Source: Rhynchospora pubera
Taxonomy: Eukaryota > Streptophyta > Magnoliopsida > Poales > Cyperaceae
Direction: 5' to 3'
DNA length: 64,000 nucleotides
Assembly (NCBI GenBank): GCA_028095005.1
Contig: CM051461.1
Location: 62,663,840 to 62,727,839, forward strand
The notes beneath the pieces are model-generated. The model ran no database searches. It saw only the letters and a program-made list of their open reading frames with translations, and had not been told where the DNA came from. Positions 1-12,270 of the stretch are shown one piece after another. Each line of letters starts with the position of its first letter. Position 1 is the stretch's first letter. The position numbers and the translations under genes are program-made.

Positions 1-1159
1 CTGTTTCATTTAACAAACAAAAAGGATAAAAAATAATTTCGTTAATCGTTTCAAGGGGACGAAATGATCAACAGTTTAATAGAGTTGCGTTAATCGTTAA
101 TCGTTAATCGTTTAGTAGAATGAAAGGCCATGATAATTTTATCATTTGTATTTGATGAAATTAAAATGAAAGACCATGATAATTTCATCAATTAGCAGTT
201 GATTCGAGAGTCAATGACAATGCTCCGAAATGAAATGTCAAATTGAAATCTAACACCTTAGAGGCTTAGATGCATTAGATATCACCACGAGGCCAACTCA
301 AATTTGAGAACAACTTCTTCAATTATTTTCTTTCTACAAGTTTGAAACACAAAATTCAAATTCCTTATTGAATTTTGTAAACATTAAATCTTGAAATTAA
401 TTTTTAATTTAATTAAAAAATAATGCTGCTTCTCAAATGGTGTCAGTGGCCTATATCATCTTTCTAAATTCAAAACAACCGATTCAGAAATGAAACAAAG
501 AATTAAAAATAAAAAATAGAAGAATGAAATAGAAAACAAATCCCTGCGAGCATTTGTAAAATGATGAAAACAAAAGGGTCTAATATGACCACTCACGTCC
601 CGATTTTTATTCGTACGTCTCCGAATCAAGCAAACTTGAGGAGCAGACAACAATATAAATGAATAAATAATCGACAAATTATACTACTCAGAAGCTGACA
701 AGTGATAAGTATAGACTATGTCTATGTGGGCCTTCCTATGCATGACACGTCAGCTCATCATAATCATCTTTATCTCAAATCCAATATTATATAATAAACG
801 CCAATATGCATTAATACCCAGACTATATAGCTTTTTAAGGCGCCTTAATTTTCCTCATCATGCATTAAGCAATGTACAAAGAGATTATATAGCTTTTTAG
901 TTTGATATTAGTTTCGATCTTTAGTACCCAGACTATTTTATATATGCTAATGCTAGGACTAATATTTAAAAAAAAAAAAACTATGAAAGGAGAACGAAAT
1001 AATTGGAGAAATCAACTAAGAATTTCCCAATTAGAAATTATTTTAACCAAAAGTGAGTATGTATTTGCTCAGGTTTCAGAAAAATTATTAGTTATTATCT
1101 AACTACTAAAATTGCATGTCACGAATAAGGAATCTTTGAGGATAAAATATAACAAAATC
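1..1159. other. AT-rich intergenic DNA, no gene seen
   Basis: No coding exon can be supported here. The only structure is short local direct repetition. GTTAATC units recur around 40-115. Two diverged copies of a block carrying CCATGATAATTT lie at about 128 and 172. An A-tract lies at 969-980. Open frames are short, AT-driven and unlike any family I recognise. Confidence 0.5.
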
Positions 1160-1162
1160 TGA

Positions 1163-1313
1163 GGCTGTGTTTGGATTGGAGTGGGAAGAATAGAATAAGA
1201 AAAAAAGGGTCCAAATTTATTATTAAACAATTCAAACTTTTCACAAAGTTACACGCTTTTCAAAACTTTTTTCCACTTCTTCTCTTCTTCCCACACCTCA
1301 TCCAAACTGAGCC
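1163..1313. mobile_element. Tourist-like MITE, 151 bp, TSD TGA
   Basis: The left end reads GGCTGTGTTTGGATTGGAG. The right end is its imperfect reverse complement (CTCATCCAAACTGAGCC). The element is bounded on both sides by the trinucleotide TGA (1160-1162 and 1314-1316). It has no coding capacity. The TTTGGAT core is shared with the elements at 1380, 10981, 11464, 12166 and 15138. A 3-bp duplication fits PIF/Harbinger-derived Tourist MITEs, although TGA is less usual than TTA or TAA. Confidence 0.75.
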
Positions 1314-1379
1314 TGAAGAACCAAAAGAGTGAAGCTTTGAATAGAAGCAAAGATAGCTCGTTGAGGAGAGCGCTTCAAA

Positions 1380-1557
1380 GGGGCTGTTTGGATTGAATTG
1401 GGAATTTAGAAAAGTTGGAAAATTTTCTATTCTTAGACATAAATTTATTATAAACAATCCAAACTCTTCACAAAGTTACACACTTTTCAATAAATTTATG
1501 CATAGGAATTGAAAATTTTCTAAATTTTTCAAATTCCTAAGCTATCCAAACGCCCCC
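1380..1557. mobile_element. Tourist-like MITE, 178 bp, probable TSD AAA
   Basis: The terminal inverted repeats GGGGCTGTTTGGATTGAATT and (reverse-complemented right end) GGGGGCGTTTGGATAGCTTA continue inward as a long imperfect palindrome of GGAAAATTTTC-type sequence. AAA lies on both sides (1377-1379 and 1558-1560). It is a non-coding sister of the element 70 bp upstream. The homopolymeric flank makes the exact duplication length uncertain. Confidence 0.7.
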
Positions 1558-1869
1558 AAAGAGTATATATAATAATTCATTAGGAGAAGAATTGCATAAT
1601 ACTTTTTCTACATTGGCCAGTAGGTCGAGTATTCTAGTAGCGGGCCTTAAAATTTTCTTGATTTTGTGTAACCACCTTCAATGTCTTTTCGTGTGCACCT
1701 CCGCTTTCCTTGAGCATATTCACGGATACTCCTACGAGTACATACAAGACTACATGCGCAGTAAAACAGAAGAACTGTCCTAGTACATAACACTTATCCA
1801 ACCACGAAAAATATAGAAAACTAGAAATTTAACTGAAATTGAGAAACATAAAATTTGTTTTAGTTTTTA

Positions 1870-2064
1870 AAAATTATTTTTTGCTCTCGTCTCCTCTCTC
1901 TTCTCTCACCTCATATCCTTCACTCTCATCTCTCGTCTCTCTCTCGCGCGCTCATTCTCTAGGGTTCCGAGTTCCGAGTTCCGACCACCTCGCCATTAGC
2001 GACCAATGCGGATTTCTCTCTCTCCAATTCCAATAGCCTAGTGTCGTTCTCTTCAATCCCTGCA
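1870..2064 (+). promoter_or_regulatory. Pyrimidine-rich leader of the SAMTL-like gene
   Basis: A long CT-rich stretch (tctcctctctcttctctcac and further TCTC runs to about 1950) directly precedes the ATG at 2065, as is common in plant 5' leaders. No clear TATA box was identified at a suitable distance, so the transcription start is not placed. Confidence 0.4.
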
Positions 2065-5000
2065 ATGGTCTCGCCTCACGATCCAATCGAACTATTTCTC
2101 CAATCAGCCAAGGATGCTTTCTCTCCTCTCAGCTCCAGTTGGTCCCACATGGTCGACTCCGTCGACGTGGCCAAGCCCAAGCTCAAGCTCAACCACACAC
2201 CCAATCCAGAACCTTGCCACGTGCCCGCCTTATCCATCGCCACGTCATCATCTTCTTCCTCCGCCTCCTCCAGGACTCCCATCAAATCCTTCCTCGGATC
2301 GTTGTTTCACAATTCTAACAAGAAGGAAGCTAAAGAGAAAGGAGAACTGAAGAAAGACAGATCCGAATGCATCAACTGCCTTCAATTTGCAGTTACATGG
2401 TCGGTCTTAGTGAATACTCTAGTTCAATCCTTTCCAAGCCCTTTCAAATCGGTTAAGAAATGTTTTGGGAAGCAATTTGAGCATGAAAAAAAGCAAATGG
2501 GTACAAGTATTTCTAAGGAAGTATCTTTAGGCATGAAACACCAGGCCGATTCCAATTCAAACTCAAATTCAAGCCCAAGTTTCGATATTTTATCAATTGA
2601 GCTACTTCTGTGCCTTGCAATAGATAGTTTTTCACAAACACTTCAAAACTTCGATCATGTTCTGAAGGCAAACAGTTCGAGATGTCCCAAGGAACCACCA
2701 TTTTCAAAGCCAGAAGACTCTCCTCCTCCCCATTTTGACCATTTGATGCTAATAAAGGGTTTAATCAATGGTAAAAAGGCAGATTTTGATGGTTTAATGT
2801 CAAATCTACTGTTTGCTCGGGTTGGTGGGGCCCCTACTGCCACGCTGGTGGGTTCCACGGACTCTTCAGTGGGAGATGAAACGGGTGGCCCGGTAACTAA
2901 TGAGAGAGAAGAGGGAGAAAATGGTCGGTTCCCTCAAAATATTGCTAATGGGTTGTTGAATATACCTCTTTCTAATGTGGAGAGGCTTCGATCAACCATT
3001 TCAGCAGTATCTCTACCTGAATTGGTAGAGTTCATACCAAATTTGGGCAAATCTGGTACCGACCATCCAGACAAGAAGAAACTTTTCTCTGTTCAAGATT
3101 TCTTTAGGTACACTGAGGCTGAAGGTACCTTGTCTTTGCCCTTTTTTGTCTAACAAAATTTTCTTTCATTGAGTGCCTGTACTGGTATTTCTATGCCTGT
3201 TAATTTATGAAAAAAAAAATTAAGTAGCTGGTGACATGAAATAAGCATTGTCAAGAACCAAAAGGAAGTAATCATACAGTTTGTACCTGTTTGGGAATAA
3301 CTGTTTCCAGGGCTCGTACATACTTTCAATTTGTATATCAAATAATTGTTCAATCTATTGAAATATGGTTCCCTTAGAATCACAGCAGAAGTTCTCTCGA
3401 ACTTCAACGAACAACTGTTTTGTACTATTTAAAAAGAGATTAAAGTTATACTGTTGTATTGTCGTCTTGTCGTCTTGATGTAACAAGCCAGATTGTAGCC
3501 AGTATATACTGACTTAGAAACCAATATATAAATCCAATTCTGATGTTGGAAAGTGCCCATTATTAGTAGGAAAAGTTGTGTCCACATTTAAAACTAAATG
3601 TAACTTTCATACCGCGCTATCTTCATGTCTGGTGTTATTTGCAAAATTGCAAGTTTCTCCCAAAAGTTGTATTATAGTTGTAAAAATGTCTAACAATAGG
3701 TGGTTTATTTACAAAGGATGACAAAAAGTTGGATACCATCAGATGCATTACAGGAACTTAATGTGATATTGTGGATTTATTAATATAAGGGAGGCGGTTT
3801 TTCGAAGAATTAGACAGAGATGGGGATGGACAGGTTACACTGGAAGACTTGGAGGTAGCCATGCGAAAGAGAAATCTTCCTAAGCGGTATGCAAAGGACC
3901 TCTTGCGTCGGACCAGGAGCAACCTATTCTCCAAGTCAGTTGGTTGGAAGCAGTTCCTTTCTCTAATGGAGCAGAAAGAGGCCACCATACTAAGAGCCTA
4001 CACCACTCTCTGTCTCAGCAAATCTGGCACCCTTCACAAAAATCAGATTCTAAATTCACTGAAAAGCGCTGGTCTGCCGGCAAATGAGGATAATGCAGTG
4101 GCCATGATTAGGTACTTGAATCAGGATGAAGAAGGGTCCATTTCATATGGGCATTTTCGTAATTTTATGTTGCTCTTGCCATCTGAGAGGCTGGAGGAAG
4201 ATCCTCGGTTAGTGTTCCCTTGACCTGTCTTCTTTTTTCCTTCTACAATATATAGCTTCCCCGTAAAAGACTCACTTGCCTTGGACCTCTTGGTCCCTCG
4301 TATCTTCTTGAACCATACTTTTCTATTTTGATATAGATAATTTATGGATCACCATTAGCTTTAGAAATTGAGATGCATTAAAAAATATAGGTTGAATTTT
4401 GCACACTTGACCAGCCAGAACTTAAATTGGTATTGTTATATTGCAGAAGTATATGGTTTGAGGCAGCGACAGTGGTAGCTGTACCGCCACCAGTGGAGAT
4501 AGCAGCAGGCAGTGTTTTGAAAGCGGCTTTGGCTGGAGGCCTTGCCTGTGCCCTTTCTACATCTGTCATGCATCCTATTGACACTATGAAGGTGTTTTTC
4601 TTCTTCCAATGTCTTTCTAACTTAAATTATCATTTTACATTCTGATCCTTCAAAGTATCAAATTGACGTTCTAGGGCAAAACTTTGAGATTACAATGGGA
4701 CCTTGTGAATCAGAAGGCCAATAATGCTCAGAATATTTTGTTGTCATAAAATTCTAAAGATTAAATTGCCATATTGTTGGTGATTGCATTTATTACTCTT
4801 AAAGGTCATAGCTATGTTTCTTAGCACTGCTTCCATAGTAGGTTGTCAGAACACAATTGCAAGTGGTACCTAACACGATTATGCACACTCATTTTAACCA
4901 TTTTTTGTTGCTGTATTGTGGTTGTTGTTGTTCTTCTTTTTGATGAAATTTACTAAAACAATTCATCCATGTATTTGTATGGCAGACAAGAGTGCAAGCA

Positions 5001-6522
5001 TCAACACTTTCTTTCCCGGAGCTTATCTCGAAGCTTCCCCAAATTGGCATTCAGGGACTGTACCGGGGCTCAATTCCAGCTATTCTTGGCCAATTCTCAA
5101 GGTCTGTTCGTCACTTTTAAGTTTTAAACAACTGTATTATATTTCTCTAACTCAATTTGCGATGCTATGTAATTTCCTTTCTTTCAATATAGCCATGGGC
5201 TGAGGACAGGAATATTTGAAGCAAGCAGACTTGTACTTGTCAATGTTGCTCCAAATCTTCCAGAAATTCAGGTAATTTACTTTTCCTCTGTACATTGTAT
5301 TATTTATCATATATAAATTTGTAGTCATTATCTACTTTGTACCTCCAGAATTAAAGAAAGATAAAATGGCAAAGCAGCGGTTTTACCTTTCCCCTTTCTT
5401 AATTTCATTCAAAATTGCAAAAACTACTCCGTTATAACGCAGATTTAAGGGAAATGACACGAGGATTTGGGCCTATTTTCTGAATAAATTGAGGTAGGAA
5501 ACAGAGGCAGTTCTTACTTTTTTGTTGTGATACATGGGAATATTCCCTGTCTGTACATGTAGAAGTGATAATGTTTGCCCTTTTCCAGTCTGTAAACCAT
5601 TACTTGGGGCCTACCACCAGTAGTAATCTCTCTCCCTTGATCTCTCTCCAGGTGCAATCAATGGCATCTTTTGCTAGCACAATACTGGGGACGGCTGTCA
5701 GAATCCCATGTGAGGTGCTGAAGCAAAGGTTGCAAGCTGGTTTATTTGACAATGTGGGAGAGGCTATAGTTGGAACATGGCAAAAGGATGGAATGAGAGG
5801 TTTCTTTCGAGGCACTGGGGCCACTCTGTGTCGTGAGGTCCCCTTCTATGTTGCCGGCATGTGTCTCTATGCCGAGGCCAAGAAGGTCATCTTTTTCTGT
5901 GTCCCCCCCCCCCTGAATTTTTGTTTTCTTTTACTTGCCCATAGTATTCACAATTAGGATTGTTCAGTACCATAATTCATCCATAGGATCTGAAAACAAA
6001 CCAAGCATAAAAAGTACAACAAATTAGAAGTTAGAGAGAAACTACAACTATTAAAAAGATATTCGGAAAGTAACTTTGCATCAGTGCTCCTTAATGAAGT
6101 TGCTAAAAATAAATTTTATAATTGTTAAATCAGCTTTCTGAGGTATGCAGTAAGTTGAAGAAATTCAAAATATGGATGATTGTTATTTATTTTTACAGGG
6201 GGTACAACACGTGCTGAGGCGTGATCTGGAGCCGTGGGAGACGGTGGCGGTGGGGGCCTTATCTGGTGGCCTAGCGGCCGTTGTGACAACCCCATTTGAT
6301 GTGATGAAAACCCGCATGATGACGGCTCCGCAAGGCCTTCCAGTTTCTATGCAGATGATCGCCTTCTCCATCCTTCGCAAGGAGGGCCCGCTAGGCCTTT
6401 TTAAAGGTGCTGTCCCCAGATTCTTCTGGATTGCCCCTCTCGGTGCCATGAATTTCGCCGGATACGAACTTGCAAAAAAGGCCATGGATAAGAGTGAGAA
6501 ACAGGTTGTGGGTCCTGGATGA
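2065..6522 (+). CDS. SAMTL: EF-hand mitochondrial carrier family protein, SAMTL-like
   Basis: Seven exons join in frame: 2065-3124, 3790-4207, 4447-4591, 4986-5101, 5193-5271, 5652-5885, 6199-6522 (2376 nt, 791 aa). Residues 1-353 are a poorly conserved serine-rich N-terminal region. Exon 2 opens with a canonical EF-hand loop, DRDGDGQVTLED (about 362-373), and carries a degenerate second one. The C-terminal 300 residues form three carrier repeats, each with the P-x-D/E-x-x-K/R signature: PIDTMK (about 536-541), PCEVLK (625-630) and PFDVMK (716-721). This order matches the Arabidopsis S-adenosylmethionine transporter-like protein, slightly over 800 aa. The family moves solutes across the mitochondrial or plastid inner membrane. 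SAM as substrate and calcium control are inferred from homology. ATG 2065 (MVSPHDPIE) was chosen because it is the first in-frame ATG and matches the family start. Confidence 0.88.
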
Positions 6523-7922
6523 TCCATACTTCTTTCAGGATCTTTCGTTGGCTTTATTTTTTTTGTTCAGTTTTTGCTTATCGCTAGAGTTAATGAAACC
6601 TGATATGAAGTATTTTGATAGAACGAGAAATACGGGTGCGTTCCCTCTGAGGCATCAGTTGCTGCATAAAAATGAGGTGGTTGTTAGGCTAAAAGGTAAA
6701 GAGGGGAAAAGAAAAAAAAGGCTGTGTTATAAATTAGGATCACTAACCTAGTAGAGAAGGGATGATGTTTTCCAAAATATATCTGTAAAGTGGTTTCTGG
6801 ATGTTAGCCCTTTTTTGTGTACTTTAGGGGCGTAAAATGTTGAGGCTGTGCAATCCCCTTTTTTTTCTCGCTTGAAGCACAGCTCTCTGGGAAAGCTTCT
6901 ACCTTTTCTTTAATTATTTGCCATTTTGACATGTGCCTTCATAATCCAACTTTTTGGGATAGTAAACTTTGCTTTGTATGTAATCTGTTGACAAAATGCC
7001 TGTAGTGCAACTCTGTGAACTATGTATAGAATTATTGTTTTTGCTTTGCACATTTTTGCTTGAATCTTTAGCATGAATAAGTCTTTTTTTTGTCTGCACG
7101 ACAAAAATGTATTATTGTCATTTTTATTGTTGTTTGCTTAGTGTCTCAACCATCTGAAAAAGGAAAATGTCACCTGTTCCGAAAATAATGAATGAAACCT
7201 GTCAGTCTATCTTGAGAGACCAGGATGGGCGAATGATGTTCTCATTGTTAGAATGAAAAATTTGCGAGGCAGCTAAGCTGTTTGAGGTTCTTCTCATCTT
7301 CTCTGCATTGTTTCTGAACATGACGTTTTGTCATTTCCTAGGCATACAAAATATAGCTATACTAGTGTAACGACAGATGCTGAAAAACAACACGGAAAAT
7401 GCCAAAAGTAGGCAAGTACAAATAAAGCTTCTTGTGAACAACAAGTCAACGAGTAAGGAAAAAACAGTAGAAAAGAACCTTAGTTGAGTTATTTTAAACA
7501 ACAGAAGCACCTCATCAAGAAGTCGCATACCTTTCGTTAAAACTATCTTTGAAACCTTCAACAAGAATTTGTACAAGAAGATAAGCAGCATTGACTATCT
7601 TAGAAACCTTTAGCAAGATTCTGTACAAAAAGATACGCAACAGTTAATGCACGGCTGACCACCACAAAACACAAGATCATCCTAAAACATGGTTTTAACT
7701 ATGTCATTTTGTGTAGGCATCAAGACCACACAAGCACCTTTACGCCCAAAATTTTTACACCTAAAAAAGGAGAACCAAGGTTAACTAATGATAAGAACAC
7801 AGTTCAACCAAACACACTATTCAGCCCCCCATCCCAACACACAACACAAAGACAGACACAAGAGTTTGCTCTGACATTGCTAGTAGTCATTGACCAACAT
7901 ACAAGCACTAGGAGATGCAGTC
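6523..7922. other. Convergent 3' flank of two genes, no gene seen
   Basis: The stretch separates the stop codons of the convergent SAMTL-like and RBR genes and must hold both 3' UTRs. T-rich runs at 6550-6560, 6860-6867 and 7083-7091 are typical of plant 3' regions. No further exon is supported. Confidence 0.5.
7543..7650. repeat. Two-copy tandem duplication, about 54 bp unit
   Basis: A block beginning near CTATCTTTGAAACCTTCAAC is followed directly by a diverged second copy (CTATCTTAGAAACCTTTAGC), each containing a TTGTACAAGAAGATA or TCTGTACAAAAAGATA core. It lies in the 3' flank of the RBR gene. It is non-coding and of unknown significance. Confidence 0.6.
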
Positions 7923-10809
7923 TCAGAAAGGAAAATTATTGAGGTTATAACCAACATAATCGGGTAAATAACCAACGTATGTTGCATAACGTTCTTCATC
8001 ATCATCATTATCATCATCATCATCATCATAATCATTGTCGTCATCAAAGAAATCATCTTCTTCTGAGTCATCATACCAGATGTAACCTTCATCCCATAAT
8101 GGGCATGAGCATGTCGCCTTCTTATCCTTCCATTCTTTCCCACAAGTGTAACAAAATTCATACCCACATCTGCAATATAGTAAGAAGACCATTAATTACC
8201 AAACTACAATACAGTTATTTCAACCGAAGTTCCTATATAAAACTGCAAGATAGTTTAAGTAAAGTTGTCTTTTGTGGTATATCAAACCACAATATAGTTA
8301 TTTGAACCAATATTTTCTTTTCAGGTATCCAGGCTTTATTGTATTTAATAGGTTGCTGAATTATAACAAACTACCCTTTTTATGAGCCATAAAAACAGAC
8401 ACCAATGGAATGAGAATGCCGGACAGATAATAAACAGAACAAAAAACAATGAAAGAGCAAACAAACATAATGATGCCAACAGTTACAGGTAACCTGCAGC
8501 TGGTAATGTAATTCAATGCCAGCAAAATATGACAAGAAAATTAATACTTCTGCTGAGAAGCCGAGATACAAGTGACGTCACCTGCAAGTCATGTGGAAGC
8601 ACCCCTCAGCTAACTCGATCATGTGATTACACTTCACACACTGACGCCACAGATGTTGCCGTGCCAGTGACTGCAACTTTGCATCTTCAGGTTTCGGGTT
8701 TGGGTTCCTTCTCTTGTACTCCGCACATGACATCCCCTCATGCCACTTCACTTTGCAATTTATGCAAAATGACCCCTCACATTTCACGCATTTCCTCAAC
8801 CCAGAATTGTCATATGAAAACCCCCTTGAAGTTGATGCTCTAGAAAGATTAGGAGGTATAATAGCCTCCATTATTGACATAAGCATAGAGCACCTAGGAT
8901 TTGGGCAGTACACCTTTTGAGAAGGTGGTATTGACTCCTCCTTTAGTCTCTGGGTCATAATATCTAAAAGTTTTGGGGTCAGAAATTTCTTCGCACCGTC
9001 TACAGATAGCTGCACCTTGCAACTGTCATGGGGACAAGATGGTAACATTCCATGAAGCAACTTGACCTCAACATGTTGCTTCATACAAGAAAAGCAAAAA
9101 CGGTGAAAACACGGTTCAATGGAGAACATCTTGTCAGGGTCAGTGAGCTCAAGGCAGATCAAGCAGGTCTCCATGTGGTTTTTCACCTGGCTGGTTGATG
9201 ATTCACCAGTGCGAGCAATTTGAGAGTCAATGACATCACGTGCCAGGCGAAATGCAAAACGCACATGGCAGCGCGGCAGAAGAAAGATTTTGCATTTCTC
9301 GAATTTTCTCTGGTGAAGCCACACTTGGTTTATTAAATTTGCTACCTTCTTTTGTTTTGAAGTCCATATACCCGCAACCTACAAGATTTTTAGTTGAACA
9401 AATTTTTTCATGTGCTTTAATTACAATACTACTTATTGATTGAGATTCAATTTGATCTTACATTGAATTTACTAAGGATAACTAATGAAAAATTTAACAA
9501 AGAAATAGACCTTGTTTGGACTTTAAGCTGTAAAAAACTATTCTCGTACTGTGAAGTTAGGCGTGGTACCAGTACAAGCCAGTAGTTCAGATGCAAAAAT
9601 GGATCTTAAAACTTGGTAATTGACTTCTTACAATTACGTTTCTAATACTTACACAAGAATTATTCAATATACTACCAATACTTGGTACAGTGCATAGGTG
9701 GTATTTTAACATGGCCATCACTGTTGACGAGAGAGAGAGAGACTCACATGGTTATACAAGATGCGGTAATCAAAGTAGACATTAACCATCTTAATTCCTA
9801 TGGAGTGGGCTGCAATAAGCCCCTCTATTAGCGCCTTTGCCTCCAAGGACTCTCGGCTCACACCAGTCACCTGTACCGGTTTCTGTATCTTTAAAATCAA
9901 GTTATCCTTGGGGTCACAAATTGCAACCCCGATCCCTGCCAGCTGGACCAAGGACCCATTCACCATGTCAGTGCTAGCCATCCCCTTAAAGTAAACCCGA
10001 AACGGCATCTCTCCATTCTGAATAAAATTATATTAACAATGATTAATTTAGTTGTACACTAACACTGGTAATAATACTAAGTATTTCAACTTTGTCAATG
10101 CATGTACCGCCATATAAGTTCCCTGATTTTGCAATTGAATCCCAATTATACCCAACTAGAAAAGGATCCACTAACATTGGTGTGCAGCATCCAGTTTCGA
10201 AAAGATGTAGCAAGAAATGCACCTCTACACCTTATGAATGCATCAGAAATATGAAAAGCGAACCTATCCTACTCTTAATAATAATAAATAAAGGTAATTA
10301 GCGCACAATGGTCTTGAAAACAAGAAACGTACTTGTAGAGGTATGGAGCTAGGGTTTTGAGTGGGGCTAGGATCGACAGGTTTTTCAAAATTATCTCCAT
10401 ACTCGTCCCATTCTTCATCCGACATGTCTTCAATCTCTCGCGCGAACTTCTCATCGTAGTCCCTCAATCTGGCATCGTACGTGAGTCTGCGAATCTCCAA
10501 GTCGCGGAGCTCATGATCCTTCTTCTCGATATGGAAGCGCTCCAGTTCCTGCGCCTGGAGCTGAAGCACGAGCGAGAGATCGTCATCCTTGGTCTCAGAA
10601 GATACTTCGTCTCTCTGGAGCGGGATTGGAGGAGAGCTAGAACTAGGATTAGGGTTAGGCGTGGAGAGAGAGGCCGAGAGCGCCTCCTCAAGCTGGATAC
10701 GGAAGGCGAGCTCGAGGTCGGAGACGGCGGTGGAGGCGGAGAGGAGCTCGCGCCGGTGCGCCGCGATGAGGAGGTCGTCGAGGTCTTCGTTGCTGCTTGG
10801 TTTCGCCAT
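7923..10809 (-). CDS. RBR-type E3 ubiquitin ligase with RNase H-like domain and acidic tail
   Basis: Four exons on the minus strand join in frame: 10809-10333, 10017-9748, 9378-8582, 8169-7923 (1791 nt, 596 aa). Residues 1-159 are charged and helical. Residues 160-280 (exons 2-3) form the RNase H-like domain found in a plant RBR subgroup. RING1 starts with CLICL (Cys321/324) and ends at Cys369. An IBR domain follows (about 390-455). RING2 starts at Cys496/499 and has Cys509 in EGCFHMTC, exactly where HHARI-type RBR ligases hold the thioester-forming cysteine. RBR ligases take ubiquitin from E2 onto that cysteine before passing it to substrate. The last 60 residues are an Asp-rich tail. Exon 1 could start upstream at codon 10914, but MAKPSS at 10809 is the first in-frame ATG. 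The substrate is unknown. Confidence 0.88.
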
Positions 10810-10980
10810 TATAATGATTAATGGAGAATTGGAGAGAGAGAGTAGAAGAGGAATGAAATGAAATGACACCTCAGCCCTCAATTTCCGACAGGCGACACTT
10901 CCCTGAACTGTCAAGGAAAGAAGAAGAGAAAATCGGAATATCGGATTCGGATATAATATTACCCTATAAAATCCTAGGTG

Positions 10981-11138
10981 GATCGCTTAGGAAGTTGGGG
11001 AATTTGGGAAAGTTGCAATTTCTAGAAATAAATTTATTGGGAAGTGTGTAATTTTGTGAAGAGTTTGGATTGTTTATAATAAATTTATGGTAGGAAGATG
11101 AAATTCTCCAAAATCTCATGGGGATCCAAACGGCCCCC
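10981..11138. mobile_element. Left-truncated Tourist-like MITE
   Basis: The right terminus ATCCAAACGGCCCCC is present. Internal sequence (GATCGCTTAGGAAGTTGGGG and TGTGAAGAGTTTGGATTG) matches the element family at 1380 and 12166. The expected left GGGGCCGTTTG is missing, so the left end is deleted. It lies about 170 bp upstream of the RBR start codon. Confidence 0.6.
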
Positions 11139-11175
11139 TACTTAGTTTGAGAATTCGATATAACCCTCGCAAAGG

Positions 11176-11375
11176 GGTGTGTTTGGTAAGAATGGAAATA
11201 AGGAATAAACTCTTTATTTTTTATTCCGGTGAAAATTAAACAACTGAGGAATAAGAAATTTGAATTTATTCCGGTCTTTATTCATATTCTAACAAAATCA
11301 AGGAATTTAGATAAGGAATAAGGAATAAGCTTTTCTCTATTCATATTTCCTATTCCCACTCCAACCAAACACACC
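11176..11375. mobile_element. Inverted-repeat MITE, GGTGTGTTTGG family, copy A
   Basis: The termini GGTGTGTTTGGTAAGAATGG and CCAACCAAACACACC are inverted, and the interior is an imperfect palindrome of GGAATAAGGAATAA-type motifs. No convincing target duplication was found. Confidence 0.65.
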
Positions 11376-11463
11376 AATATCAACCGGATAAGCATAAGAA
11401 TAAGGATTGGCACGGGATTCTATAATTTTTTATTCTTATTCAAATTTCATAATTTTGTTAGTA

Positions 11464-11912
11464 GGTGTGTTTGGATGAGGCGGGAATAGGGAATAGGAAT
11501 AAAAAATTTCGGTTTGCGTGCTTAATCTTATTCTTGTGCAATCCAAACAACACAAGAATAAAGAATAAGAGCCCTTATTCATATAGGTGTGTTTGGATGA
11601 GCATGGAATAAGGAATAAGAATAAGGAATTTTGGTATGCGTGCTTATTCTTATTCTTGTGCAACCCAAACAACACAAGAATAAGGAATTTGGGCCCTTAT
11701 TCCTATACTAACAAAACGATGGTATAAGAATAAGGAATTTGGATAAGCACGCATACCGAATTTCTTATTCTTATTCCTTATTCCATGCTCATCCAAACAC
11801 ACCAACTAACAAAACCATGGTATAAGAATAAGAAATAAGGATAAGCACGCAAACCGAAATTCCTTATTCTTATTCCCTATTCCCATCTTATTCAGTTGCA
11901 TCCAAACACACC
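11464..11912. mobile_element. Inverted-repeat MITE, GGTGTGTTTGG family, outer copy B
   Basis: The left terminus GGTGTGTTTGGATGAGGCGG pairs with the right terminus ending GCATCCAAACACACC. The two halves are separated by copy C (11586-11803). Removing C restores a palindrome in which GCGTGCTTAATCTTATTC on the left pairs with GAATAAGGATAAGCACGC-type sequence on the right. It is therefore a nested insertion within one family. Confidence 0.65.
11586..11803. mobile_element. Inner MITE copy C nested in copy B
   Basis: Complete palindrome: GGTGTGTTTGGATGAGCATG at the left and CATGCTCATCCAAACACACC at the right are exact reverse complements over 20 bp, so this copy is younger than its host B. The interior repeats GGAATAAGGAATAAGAATAAG. 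The duplication at the junction with B is not clean. Confidence 0.75.
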
Positions 11913-11913
11913 C

Positions 11914-12040
11914 AATTAATAAGAATAAGGGGTCGGATAAGCCCAAATTTCTTATTCCTGCGTTGTTTGGGTTGCGCAAGAATAAGGAATCTGAAGCTTA
12001 TTCTTATCCGGATCCTTATTATTGCGCATCCAAACACACC
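11914..12040. mobile_element. Right-end fragment of the same MITE family (D)
   Basis: The sequence carries GGATAAGCCCAAATTTCTTATTCC and ends in GCGCATCCAAACACACC, like copies B and C, but lacks a left terminus. It is probably a deleted or overlapping copy. Confidence 0.5.
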
Positions 12041-12165
12041 TTAGTCAATGAAATAACATCTTCTAATCATCAAAAAATACTCCATTTCTAGGGATATTAT
12101 CTACGGTACTATGGTGACGTCAGCGCCATTGTGTCTGACAGGCGAGGCCTGCTTGACAGGGGCAT

Positions 12166-12270
12166 GGGGCCGTTTGGATCGCTTAGGAATAAGAGAAATA
12201 GCTTATTCCTAGGCGAAAAATATTGAAAATTGTGTAATTTTATAAAGAGTTTAGATGGTTAGAAATAAAT
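12166..12270. mobile_element. Left-end fragment of Tourist-like MITE
   Basis: Begins GGGGCCGTTTGGATCGCTTA, matching the missing left end of the 10981 element. It continues into AAATTGTGTAATTTTATAAAGAG, which corresponds to its interior. No right terminus was found before the sequence becomes unrelated. Confidence 0.55.

Noticed and set aside
7979..8305. Histidine-rich 108-aa plus-strand frame
   Set aside because: It is the antisense of the poly-Asp tail of the RBR gene (GAT/GAC codons read as ATC/GTC and CAT).
10357..10821. 154-aa plus-strand frame
   Set aside because: Antisense shadow of RBR exon 1, with no splice or family support.
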